Shown piece by piece: positions 51,783-58,751 of a stretch of DNA of 64,000 nucleotides. The DNA comes from RGIG6165 sp045538835 (GTDB lineage: Bacteria; Bacillota; Clostridia; Oscillospirales; Feifaniaceae): positions 62,001-126,000 of the forward strand of contig JAZQEF010000026.1 of the NCBI GenBank assembly GCA_045538835.1. Direction: 5' to 3'. The translations under genes and the position numbers were made by a program. The stretch's first letter is position 1. Each line of letters opens with the position of its first letter. The notes below the pieces were generated by a model. The model worked only from the letters and a program-made list of their open reading frames with translations, was not told the DNA's origin and searched no databases.

Positions 51783-52617
51783 AAAAGCCATGCATATGGT
51801 GTTCCTGGTCTCAGCATGTGTAGCCGTGTTCGGCGTACTTATGATATGCATATTTCTTTTCGCAGAAGGCATACCTGCTCTGCGTGAAATAGGTGTTTTC
51901 AAGTTTATATTCGGCAGAGTATGGAATCCGTCGGCAGATGAGTACGGTGTTCTACCCATGATACTCGGCAGCATGTATGTGACGGCAGGTGCGCTAGTGT
52001 TGGGAGTGCCGGTAGGAATACTTGCCGCAGTATATCTTGCGCGTTTTTGTCCGAGAAAACTGTATAGAATAATAAGACCTCTTGTTGACATACTTGCAGG
52101 CGTACCTTCTGTTATTTTCGGTCTTTTCGGAATAACTGTAATAGTGCCTGCAGTACGGGCTCTTTTCGGCGGATGGGGAAGCAGTATCCTTGCCGCTTCC
52201 GTCGTTCTGTCAATTATGATATTGCCTACTGTGATAAGCGTATCCGAAAGTTCGCTTCAAGCACTTCCGCCAAGTTACTTTGAAGGCGCACTTGCGCTTG
52301 GTGCAACGCGTGAGAGAAGCGCGTTTTCCGTAATGCTTCCTGCTGCCTCGTCGGGCGTTGCGGCAGGCGTAGTGCTCGGAACAGGCAGGGCAATAGGTGA
52401 GACGATGGCAGTTATAATGGTCGCAGGCAATCAGAGTGTTATGCCGTCATCAATAATAAAGGGCGTGAGAACACTTACGGCAAATATAGCCATTGAAATG
52501 GGTTACGCCGCAGGGCTGCACCGTGATGCACTTGTAGCAACGGGCGCAGTGTTATTTGTTTTTATACTGCTTCTTAACTTGCTCTTTTCTGCGCTCACAA
52601 GGAGGCATGAAAGATGA
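51766..52617 (+). CDS. pstC: Phosphate ABC transporter permease PstC
   Basis: A 283-residue permease with six membrane helices. The first is VFLVSACVAVFGVLMICIFLF. The ABC permease loop reads EGALALGATRERSAFSVMLPAASSGVAAGVVLGTGRAIGETMAV. The RVWNPSADEYGVLPMI loop after helix 1 is typical of PstC. It pairs with PstA to import phosphate. It overlaps both neighbours, so the operon is tightly coupled. Confidence 0.95.
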   Translation: MTKFREKAMHMVFLVSACVAVFGVLMICIFLFAEGIPALREIGVFKFIFGRVWNPSADEYGVLPMILGSMYVTAGALVLGVPVGILAAVYLARFCPRKLYRIIRPLVDILAGVPSVIFGLFGITVIVPAVRALFGGWGSSILAASVVLSIMILPTVISVSESSLQALPPSYFEGALALGATRERSAFSVMLPAASSGVAAGVVLGTGRAIGETMAVIMVAGNQSVMPSSIIKGVRTLTANIAIEMGYAAGLHRDALVATGAVLFVFILLLNLLFSALTRRHER

Positions 52618-53426
52618 AAAATCGCAAAACAGAAGCAAAAATATTGCGCTTACTATGTGTAATGGCAACTGCCTTTACAGGTGTCGCGCTGGTCGCTCTG
52701 TGCGCTTTTGTGTTGATAAAAGGACTGCCACATATCACAACAGACCTTTTTTCGCTTAAATATACAAGTGAAAATGCATCGGTAGTGCCTGCGGCAATAA
52801 ATACGCTGATAATAGCAACGCTTGCGCTTTGTCTTGCACTTGTACCGGGCATTTTTTCGGCTATATATCTATGCGAGTATGCAGGCAGAAAAAATAAATT
52901 TGTACCTGTTATAAGAACAATGACCGAAACACTTGCAGGAATACCCTCTATCGTGTACGGTCTTTTCGGATATCTTGCATTTGTGCTCTCCGCAGGCTGG
53001 GGCTACAGCATCATAGCAGGGGCGCTGACCTTGTCGCTTATGATTTTACCTGTAATAATGCGAACGGCTGAGGAGGCAATAAATTCAGTACCCGACTCTT
53101 TTCGGGAAAGCAGTTATGCACTCGGGGCAGTCAGACTGCGTACTATAGCAAAAGTTGTTATACCTTCTGCGCTCCCGGGTATAGTGTCGGGTGCTGTTTT
53201 GTCGGTGGGACGAATTCTCGGTGAGACGGCGGCGCTTATTTATACCGCAGGTACAGTCGCAGGCCTTGCTTCAAGTATAGGAAGCAGCGGAAGAACTCTC
53301 TCGGTGCAGATGTACACTCTCTGGCGAGAGGGAATATATACCGAAAAGGCTTTTGCCTGCGCGGCAGTATTGCTGATATTAACTGTTATTATGAATCTGG
53401 TATCGTCATTTTTCAAAAGGGGATAG
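52614..53426 (+). CDS. pstA: Phosphate ABC transporter permease PstA
   Basis: A 270-residue permease with six helices and the PstA-type motif ESSYALGAVRLRTIAKVVIPSALPGIVSGAVLSVGRILGETAAL. It overlaps pstC by four bases (ATGA). It is followed after three bases by pstB. No phoU gene is found between or after these genes, which is unusual for a Firmicute pst operon. Confidence 0.95.
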   Translation: MKNRKTEAKILRLLCVMATAFTGVALVALCAFVLIKGLPHITTDLFSLKYTSENASVVPAAINTLIIATLALCLALVPGIFSAIYLCEYAGRKNKFVPVIRTMTETLAGIPSIVYGLFGYLAFVLSAGWGYSIIAGALTLSLMILPVIMRTAEEAINSVPDSFRESSYALGAVRLRTIAKVVIPSALPGIVSGAVLSVGRILGETAALIYTAGTVAGLASSIGSSGRTLSVQMYTLWREGIYTEKAFACAAVLLILTVIMNLVSSFFKRG

Positions 53427-53429
53427 AAT

Positions 53430-54182
53430 GTGGATAAGTTTAAAATCGAAAATCTCAATCTGTATTACGGCGATTTCCATGCCTTAAAGAACATTGATCT
53501 GGATATAGGAGAACACCGTATAACTGCATTTATCGGACCGTCGGGATGCGGCAAGTCAACGCTTCTTCGCACACTTGACCGGATGAACGATTTAAATGAA
53601 GATTGCTATATCGAAGGGAAAGTGCTTCTTGACGGCGAGGATATTTACAGCAGAAAGACTGATGTGGATATGCTTCGCCGCAGAGTGGGTATGGTATTTC
53701 AGAAACCAAGTCCCTTTCCGATGAGCGTATATGATAATGTGGCATACGGACCGCGTACTCACGGTATACGAAAGAAAGAAGACCTTGATGATATTGTCGA
53801 AAAGGCAATGCGAGCCGCGGCGATATGGGACGAACTTAAAGACCGTCTGGGAAACAGGGCGACAGGTCTGTCGGGCGGTCAGCAACAGAGACTTTGCATC
53901 GCACGTGCGCTTGCTGTCGATCCCGATGTGCTTTTGATGGATGAACCCACGTCGGCGCTGGATCCTATATCAACGGCTAAAATCGAAGAACTTATGATAA
54001 AACTCAAAAAGGACTACACGATAATAACCGTTACGCACAATATGCAGCAGGCTCGGCGTATCTCAGACAAAACGGCGTTTTTTCTTGGCGGACAGGTCAT
54101 AGAATATGAAGATACACAAAAACTCTTTGAAACCCCTTCAGATAAAAGAACCGCTGAGTATATCAGCGGTGTATTCGGATGA
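53430..54182 (+). CDS. pstB: Phosphate ABC transporter ATP-binding protein PstB
   Basis: The 250-residue ATPase has Walker A in FIGPSGCGKSTLLRTLDRMN, the Q-loop VGMVFQKPSPFPMSVYDNV, the ABC signature TGLSGGQQQRLCIARALAV, Walker B VLLMDEPTSALDP, and the H-loop TVTHNMQQ. It starts at GTG 53430; an ATG two bases earlier is out of frame. The 3' end contains an inverted repeat that may terminate the convergent pit gene. Confidence 0.97.
   Translation: MDKFKIENLNLYYGDFHALKNIDLDIGEHRITAFIGPSGCGKSTLLRTLDRMNDLNEDCYIEGKVLLDGEDIYSRKTDVDMLRRRVGMVFQKPSPFPMSVYDNVAYGPRTHGIRKKEDLDDIVEKAMRAAAIWDELKDRLGNRATGLSGGQQQRLCIARALAVDPDVLLMDEPTSALDPISTAKIEELMIKLKKDYTIITVTHNMQQARRISDKTAFFLGGQVIEYEDTQKLFETPSDKRTAEYISGVFG
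54150..54170 (-). terminator. Possible terminator of pit, inside the end of pstB
   Basis: ACCGCTGA (54150-54157) pairs with TCAGCGGT (54163-54170) around a five-base loop. On the minus strand the stem is followed by TCTTTTATC. It would terminate the pit transcript 14-34 bp after its stop. Confidence 0.45.
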
Positions 54183-54183
54183 T

Positions 54184-55188
54184 TTAAAAATATCTTTGTG
54201 TTATCACAGCGACAAAATATGCGAGAACACCTGCGAGGGCAGGGGAACTTATCCAGGCGAAAGCAATATTTTTCATAACACCGAAGTTTACATTCTTAAC
54301 ATCTGAAACAAGACCTGCACCGATAACGGCGCCGACGACAGCCTGTGATGTTGAAACAGGGATGCCCATAACTTTTTCCATGATAAGAACGGTAAGCGCC
54401 ATAGCAATAATAACAACAAAACCGTCTATCTGTGTGAGATGGGCGATATCGTTGCCGACAGTCATCATGACACGCTTTGAAAAAGTAAGAACACCAAGTG
54501 TGATGGAAATGCCTCCGATAATTGCAGTAAGTCTTGCATCGGTCAGAATGTTGGCGGCAACGCCTGTTCTCGCATAAAAAGGATCAAAATAAAATGCAGT
54601 TACGCTTGCAGAACTGTTGACACCGATACTGTAGGAGGCGAGAGCGCCTGCTATCAGATATCCTGTCCTTATAAGTTTATCTGACTTAATAAATCTCTTG
54701 CTGATAAAAACAAGGACAAATGATATGATGCCTGCACCGAGAGGATTTATAAGCCAGGTGATAAAAAATTCTGCAATATGAGTCAGGTTTGTATAGAATA
54801 CGGTGCTATCTGTGTGGAAGATTCCCCAACCGATGACTGCACCGATGACAGACTGATTTGCGGATACGGGAAGTTTGAGAAAACTCATGATAAATACACT
54901 CAGACCTGCGCATGCAAAGATGATGGCAGCTTTAAGAGCGGATTTCAACTTCAAGTCATCAATAGTGCCGTTTCCTACAGCATAATTTACATCACTTATC
55001 GAAGCAGTGACGCTGTTGCTTTGAGCAAGAGATGAGAGTTTATCTATATTGCCGTCACCTTGAAGTATGGCACCGATAATGACCATTATCGATATCACCG
55101 TAACGGCAGTACGGTATTTTACAACACCTGTGGCGACTGCGGTACCGAATGCATTTGCGGCATCGTTAGTTCCCAAAGACCATCCCAT
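54184..55188 (-). CDS. pit: Low-affinity phosphate permease (PiT family), 5' end uncertain
   Basis: A PiT-family permease, at least 334 residues from ATG 55188, converging on the pst operon. It has the duplicated PiT signature near each end (MGWSLGTNDAANAFGTAVA and VMGIPVSTSQAVVGAVIGAGLV) and about ten helices. The conserved start of the family (FLISGIF before MGWSLG) is encoded in the same frame upstream, to about 55235, but that stretch has no ATG, GTG or TTG. The ATG at 55218, with AAGG before it, is in a different frame and gives only 18 codons. Either initiation occurs at 55188, leaving helix 1 truncated, or a one-base indel separates the start from the gene. Confidence 0.88.
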   Translation of the reverse strand: MGWSLGTNDAANAFGTAVATGVVKYRTAVTVISIMVIIGAILQGDGNIDKLSSLAQSNSVTASISDVNYAVGNGTIDDLKLKSALKAAIIFACAGLSVFIMSFLKLPVSANQSVIGAVIGWGIFHTDSTVFYTNLTHIAEFFITWLINPLGAGIISFVLVFISKRFIKSDKLIRTGYLIAGALASYSIGVNSSASVTAFYFDPFYARTGVAANILTDARLTAIIGGISITLGVLTFSKRVMMTVGNDIAHLTQIDGFVVIIAMALTVLIMEKVMGIPVSTSQAVVGAVIGAGLVSDVKNVNFGVMKNIAFAWISSPALAGVLAYFVAVITQRYF

Positions 55189-55424
55189 AAAAATTCCCGA
55201 AATCAGAAATAATACCGTACATAACCAACCCTTCGTATAAGTGTTGTTACATTTTATTAATCAGAACATCTTATTATGAAACAAGAGTCAGAATACTTGT
55301 ATATTAAACTAAACAATGATATTCTTAAGTTGATTATAATGCTAAATAATGATAATTAAACCGGATATACGTTTGGCGAAAAATAAAAATACCTTTTAGC
55401 ATATAAGAGTAGAAAAGTAAATTA
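55189..55424. other. AT-rich intergenic region between pit and the recombinase gene
   Basis: Apart from the in-frame pit extension (to about 55240 on the minus strand), this AT-rich region shows no ORF with a ribosome site and no strong hairpin. It separates the phosphate genes from the accessory surface locus and may mark the edge of that locus. Confidence 0.5.
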
Positions 55425-55453
55425 TTGACAACTTTACAGAATATTATTATGTA
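55425..55453 (+). promoter_or_regulatory. Sigma-A-like promoter of the recombinase gene
   Basis: A perfect TTGACA (55425-55430) and TATGTA (55448-55453) are 17 bp apart, 43 bp before the recombinase ATG. Confidence 0.55.
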
Positions 55454-55495
55454 CCTGATAAAATAATAATATAAACAGGAAAGGAAGTTGTTAAT

Positions 55496-56332
55496 ATGAT
55501 AATTACAAAAGAACTTATCGAACGATTTAAAAACTATCTGATAGAGGAGGAAAAATCCTCTGCTACGCTTGAAAAATATATACACGATATAACCGCATTT
55601 TTCGTTTGGCTTTCTGGGTGTGAGATTACCAAAAAGTTGATGCTCCGTTATAAAGAGTACTTGATCGAAAATTATGCACCCGCATCCGTAAATTCTGTAT
55701 TATCGTCGCTCAACAGTTTCTTTGATTTCAGTGAGAGGCATGAACTGAAAGTTAAAATGTTAAAAATCCAGAAACAGATTTTTCTGGAAAGGGAGAAGGA
55801 ACTTACTAAAACAGAATACGAAAGATTACTTGATGCAGCCAAACTCAGAAAAAACGAGAGGCTGTATTATCTCATGCAAACTATATGCGCCAGCGGGATA
55901 AGGGTATCAGAGTTAAAATCAATAACTGTTGAAACTGTCAGAGCAGGAAAAGCGATGATAAAATGTAAGGGAAAGATGCGTGTTGTTATATTGCCAAAAG
56001 AACTCTGCACAATGTTAAGAGAGTATGCGAATAAACAAAAAATATCAAGCGGTCCTTTGTTTATAACGAAAACAGGAAAACCGCTTGACCGCAGTGCAAT
56101 ATGGAAAATGATGAAAGCTCTCTGTGAATCAGCAGGAGTTCCAAAAGAAAAAGTTTTTCCTCATAATCTTAGACATCTATTTGCACGCACCTATTACAGT
56201 ATCCAGAAGGATATTGTACGTCTTGCCGATATACTTGGACATTCAAGCATAAACACCACTCGCATTTACACAATGGAGACGGGAGATATACACCGTAAAC
56301 AAATTCAGAGATTAGGACTTTTAAGACTATAA
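55496..56332 (+). CDS. Tyrosine site-specific recombinase (candidate invertase)
   Basis: A 278-residue integrase-family recombinase. An N-terminal SAM-like core-binding domain (about 1-90) is followed by the catalytic domain with all six residues in place: R136 (ASGIRVSEL), Lys near 160 in the beta-hairpin (KCKGKMR), H223 and R226 (HNLRHLFAR), H249 (LGHSS) and nucleophile Y258 (TTRIYT). Its small size and lack of an arm-binding domain fit Xer-like or phase-variation invertases rather than phage integrases. The start has AAAGGAAG. Directly after its stop lies a 26-bp inverted repeat around 245 bp, its probable target. Activity on those sites is inferred from adjacency and site architecture. 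Confidence 0.92.
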   Translation: MIITKELIERFKNYLIEEEKSSATLEKYIHDITAFFVWLSGCEITKKLMLRYKEYLIENYAPASVNSVLSSLNSFFDFSERHELKVKMLKIQKQIFLEREKELTKTEYERLLDAAKLRKNERLYYLMQTICASGIRVSELKSITVETVRAGKAMIKCKGKMRVVILPKELCTMLREYANKQKISSGPLFITKTGKPLDRSAIWKMMKALCESAGVPKEKVFPHNLRHLFARTYYSIQKDIVRLADILGHSSINTTRIYTMETGDIHRKQIQRLGLLRL

Positions 56333-56335
56333 AAT

Positions 56336-56361
56336 AAAAAACCACATAATCGAAATTATGT
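56336..56361 (+). repeat. Left inverted repeat of the invertible segment (site A)
   Basis: A 26-bp sequence whose reverse complement recurs perfectly at 56607-56632. The core ACATAATCGAAATTATGT (56344-56361) is itself a near-perfect dyad with an asymmetric CGAA centre, as expected for a tyrosine-recombinase crossover site with two binding arms. A run of six A precedes it. On the minus strand it reads as a hairpin with a TTCG loop followed by T6. Confidence 0.85.
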
Positions 56362-56399
56362 GGATAAGACATTGTCTATACATATATTATTGTTCAATA

Positions 56400-56429
56400 A
56401 TAATAACATTTTTGGAGGGCGTTTGTCAA
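56400..56429 (-). promoter_or_regulatory. Opposing promoter-like motif sharing the -35 region
   Basis: On the minus strand a perfect TTGACA (complement of 56424-56429) is followed after 18 bp by TATTAT. Its -35 overlaps that of the plus-strand motif. In the present orientation it points back at the recombinase gene; after inversion it would point to sipW. Confidence 0.5.
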
Positions 56430-56451
56430 TGATTTGCAACTATTCTATTAT
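56423..56451 (+). promoter_or_regulatory. Promoter-like motif facing sipW inside the invertible segment
   Basis: TTGTCA (56423-56428) and TATTAT (56446-56451) are 17 bp apart on the plus strand. In the orientation seen here it points to sipW, but a hairpin and the site B/C terminator-like structures lie between. Confidence 0.55.
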
Positions 56452-56606
56452 AATTTCTAACAATACAAAAAAATAGACAGAACAAAACAGACCGACGTTA
56501 TACAAAATCAACAATGCCGGTCTTAATGTCATGTCTATTTTAAAATACAAAATATTATTTTTTTATTTTACAAAAATTCTGTCCAAAAAACCGTTTTATG
56601 TCTGCA

Positions 56607-56632
56607 ACATAATTTCGATTATGTGGTTTTTT
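56607..56632 (-). repeat. Right inverted repeat of the invertible segment (site B)
   Basis: The exact reverse complement of site A over 26 bp; the core on the plus strand is ACATAATTTCGATTATGT (56607-56624) followed by GG and a T run. Confidence 0.85.
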
Positions 56633-56633
56633 T

Positions 56634-56656
56634 CCACATAATTTCGATTATGTTGC
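56634..56656 (-). repeat. Third core copy (site C)
   Basis: The same 18-base core as site B recurs at 56636-56653 with different flanks (CC before, TGC after). B and C are direct repeats 29 bp apart; A against C is a second possible inverting pair. Confidence 0.75.
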
Positions 56657-56695
56657 AGGCATTTTTTTTGACACTGTTTGTAATGAGTAATTACT

Positions 56696-56724
56696 TTGTC
56701 AAAATAAAAAAGTTTTACTAAAAT
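56696..56724 (+). promoter_or_regulatory. Promoter-like motif immediately before sipW
   Basis: TTGTCA (56696-56701) and TAAAAT (56719-56724) are 17 bp apart. The predicted start of transcription is only about seven bases before the sipW ATG, which would leave no ribosome site in the RNA, so its use is doubtful. Confidence 0.4.
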
Positions 56725-56737
56725 TGGGGTTTTTATC

Positions 56738-57304
56738 ATGAAACATAGAATTAAGAAAATCTGGAATGTGGCGACGACAATAATAGTAACTTTGGCGGTA
56801 ATCATATCAATTTTACTTGTTGGAGTAAGGTTTGTAGGGCTGCAGGTGTTTACGGTACTGTCCGGTTCAATGGAACCTACATATCATGTCGGCTCATTGA
56901 TATATGTAAAAAAAGTAGATGCATCAGAATTGCAAGTTGGTGATCCGATAACCTTTATGCTTGATGAAGATACGGTTGCCACACATCGGATTGTCGAAGT
57001 GGTTCCTGATGAGGATGACGAATCAGTATTGAGGTTTAGGACTAAAGGTGATGCCAACGACTCGGTAGACGGAGGACTTGTTCATTACAAGAATGTTCTT
57101 GGCACGCCTATATTTTCAATTCCCTTTCTTGGATATTTTGCAAATTTTATTCAAAATCCACCGGGAACTTATATTGCTGTCTCAGTAGGGGCGTTATTGC
57201 TTCTTTTGCTTTTTATTCCTGATTTATTATTTGACAGCAAAAGTGAAAAAGAAAATGATACTGCTTCCGACTCAGATAAAGAGACAGAAGTCTCAATAAA
57301 ATGA
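56738..57304 (+). CDS. sipW: SipW-type signal peptidase I
   Basis: A 188-residue ER-type signal peptidase. An N-terminal helix (TTIIVTLAVIISILLVGV) precedes the catalytic Ser44 in VLSGSMEPTYHVGS. The general base is His83 in ATHRIVEV, which replaces the Lys of ordinary bacterial peptidases, as in Bacillus SipW. A second helix near the C terminus (AVSVGALLLLLLFIPDLLF) is followed by an acidic tail. In Bacillus, SipW processes TasA and TapA, the biofilm fibre proteins. The next four genes all encode SipW-style signal peptides. A weak GGGG site precedes the ATG. Confidence 0.95.
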   Translation: MKHRIKKIWNVATTIIVTLAVIISILLVGVRFVGLQVFTVLSGSMEPTYHVGSLIYVKKVDASELQVGDPITFMLDEDTVATHRIVEVVPDEDDESVLRFRTKGDANDSVDGGLVHYKNVLGTPIFSIPFLGYFANFIQNPPGTYIAVSVGALLLLLLFIPDLLFDSKSEKENDTASDSDKETEVSIK

Positions 57305-57353
57305 GGGCAATGCCGTAAGGCTCCCTATATATTAAATTTAAGGAGGTTTTCGT

Positions 57354-58004
57354 ATGAAAACAGCAAAGAAAGCGTTACTTCTCGCTTTTTGTGCGGTATT
57401 GCTCGTAGTCGCTTCTGTACTCGGCACTATGGCATATCTTACATCAAGCGATACGGTAACAAACACATTCACAGTAGGTAAAGTCGGCCTCATTCTTGAT
57501 GAAAAAGATTATGACGGTTCAAAGACCGATGTTACAACAGAAGGCCGTGATAAGAAAAATACATATCACCTTCTTCCCGGTCATGAGTATGATAAGGACC
57601 CTACAGTTACTGTTTTAAAAGACAGTGAGAAATCTTTTGTCAGAATGATTGTAACAATTGACAAGCAGACTGAGTTAGATGAGATATTTAAAGCCGAAGG
57701 TGGAGTTTCTCTTGATAAGATCTTCTCTGGTTACAATGCGAAGGAATGGACACTTGTAAAAGAAACAGAAATTTCAAACGATGTACGTTCGTATGAATTC
57801 CATTATAAAGAAGTGGTTGATAAAGTTACTGAAGAAGATGGAAGAAAACTTTCACCATTGTTTACTAAAATAACAGTTCCCGGTGAAATTACAAAAGAGC
57901 AACTTGCAACAATTGCAGATCTTAAAATTGAAGTTGAAGCACATGCAATTCAGGCAGATGGATTTGCTGATGCCGATAAAGCGTGGGCTGCATTTAAGAA
58001 ATAA
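57354..58004 (+). CDS. SipW-substrate surface/fibre protein 1 (TasA/CalY-like)
   Basis: A 216-residue secreted protein. The signal region (KALLLAFCAVLLVVASVLGT) is followed by MAYLTSSDTVTNTFTVGKV, the signature of SipW-processed TasA/camelysin relatives, so the mature protein would begin near residue 27. The mature part is acidic and beta-rich, with LPGHEYDKDPTVTV and ending VEAHAIQADGFADADKAWAAF, motifs repeated in its neighbours. By analogy with TasA it may assemble into extracellular fibres. The AAGGAGG site is strong. It shares family features, but not close sequence identity, with the next three genes. Confidence 0.88.
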   Translation: MKTAKKALLLAFCAVLLVVASVLGTMAYLTSSDTVTNTFTVGKVGLILDEKDYDGSKTDVTTEGRDKKNTYHLLPGHEYDKDPTVTVLKDSEKSFVRMIVTIDKQTELDEIFKAEGGVSLDKIFSGYNAKEWTLVKETEISNDVRSYEFHYKEVVDKVTEEDGRKLSPLFTKITVPGEITKEQLATIADLKIEVEAHAIQADGFADADKAWAAFKK

Positions 58005-58080
58005 ATATGTTTTCTAAGGATGAAACAACATTTCATTCTGTTGAAATAAATTGAAGTTTACAGGAAAGGAGGAAAATTGA

Positions 58081-58698
58081 ATGAAAAAGAATGTTGGAAT
58101 TAGCTATAAGGCTTTTGCAGTTATTCTGGCGGCGGCACTCATCCTGGGCGGAACAATCGGCGGCACAATGGCGTGGTTGATTGATGATACTACTCCGGTG
58201 AAGAACACGTTTACAGGCAGTGATATTGAAATTGGTTTAACTGAAACAAAAGAAAATTTCAAAATGGTTCCCGGTCACACAATTGACAAGGATCCAACGG
58301 TTACTGTTGCAGAAGGCAGTGAGGACTGTTATGTGTTCGTGAAGATTGAGAAATCGGATAACTATGATACATATTTAGCACCCTATGTGATTGCCGATGA
58401 TTGGTCTAAACTTGAAGACGGCGTTTATTACAGAAAAGTTATGACAACAGATACATCAAGAGAATTTTCACTTTTAGCATCAGGTACTTACGAAAATTTT
58501 ACTTGGGAAGATAATCAAGTTCTTGTGAAACCCGAAGTTACCAAAGGACAGATGAATGAAATTAACGACGGAACAGTAGACGAGCCTACACTCACATTCA
58601 CAGCATATGCAGTACAGCTTTACAAGACAAATGGCACTGAATTTACTGCAGCACAAGCGTGGGAAAAAGCACAAGGTATAGCAAACAATGCAGAGTAA
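58081..58698 (+). CDS. SipW-substrate surface/fibre protein 2
   Basis: A 205-residue paralogue of the preceding protein. The membrane segment AFAVILAAALILGGTIGG is followed by TMAWLIDDTTPVKNTFTGSDI, a SipW-type site. It shares the VPGHTIDKDPTVTV motif with protein 1 and ends with TFTAYAVQLYKTNG and AAQAWEKAQ. Ribosome site AAAGGAGG. The 76-bp gap before it has no terminator, so it is likely co-transcribed. The start ATG is followed by a basic KKNVGISYK segment. Confidence 0.87.
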   Translation: MKKNVGISYKAFAVILAAALILGGTIGGTMAWLIDDTTPVKNTFTGSDIEIGLTETKENFKMVPGHTIDKDPTVTVAEGSEDCYVFVKIEKSDNYDTYLAPYVIADDWSKLEDGVYYRKVMTTDTSREFSLLASGTYENFTWEDNQVLVKPEVTKGQMNEINDGTVDEPTLTFTAYAVQLYKTNGTEFTAAQAWEKAQGIANNAE

Positions 58699-58751
58699 TC
58701 TAATTGCTATTTTGTGTATGTAAAAGAAAATTTGATGAAAGGACTATAGTC

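Larger units (their letters stand above)
56362..56606. other. Predicted invertible DNA segment (phase-variation switch)
   Basis: This 245-bp segment lies between perfect inverted repeats beside a tyrosine recombinase and directly ahead of the sipW operon. It has no ORF with a ribosome site. It holds overlapping divergent promoter-like motifs (56405-56451), the palindrome TATTATTG/CAATAATA (56385-56402), and a large hairpin (AAATAGACA near 56471 with TGTCTATTT near 56532; inner AGACCG/CGGTCT). Inversion would exchange which promoter and which RNA structure face sipW. Confidence 0.8.
56602..56668 (+). terminator. Compound hairpin with T tracts between the switch and sipW
   Basis: CTGCAACATAAT (56602-56613) pairs perfectly with ATTATGTTGCAG (56647-56658), enclosing ATTATGTGG/CCACATAAT and a T7 loop. 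GCA and eight T follow. Alternatively, sites B and C each fold as a small TTCG-loop hairpin, and B is followed by T7. Either form could stop transcription heading for sipW. Confidence 0.6.

Noticed and set aside
54150..54170. pstB terminator
   Set aside because: The hairpin lies upstream of the pstB stop and has no T run on the plus strand; it fits better as a terminator for the convergent pit gene.
56423..56451. Treating the plus-strand promoter in the switch as proof of an ON state
   Set aside because: Terminator-like structures lie between it and sipW, and an opposing promoter-like motif would face sipW after inversion; orientation cannot be equated with expression from sequence alone.
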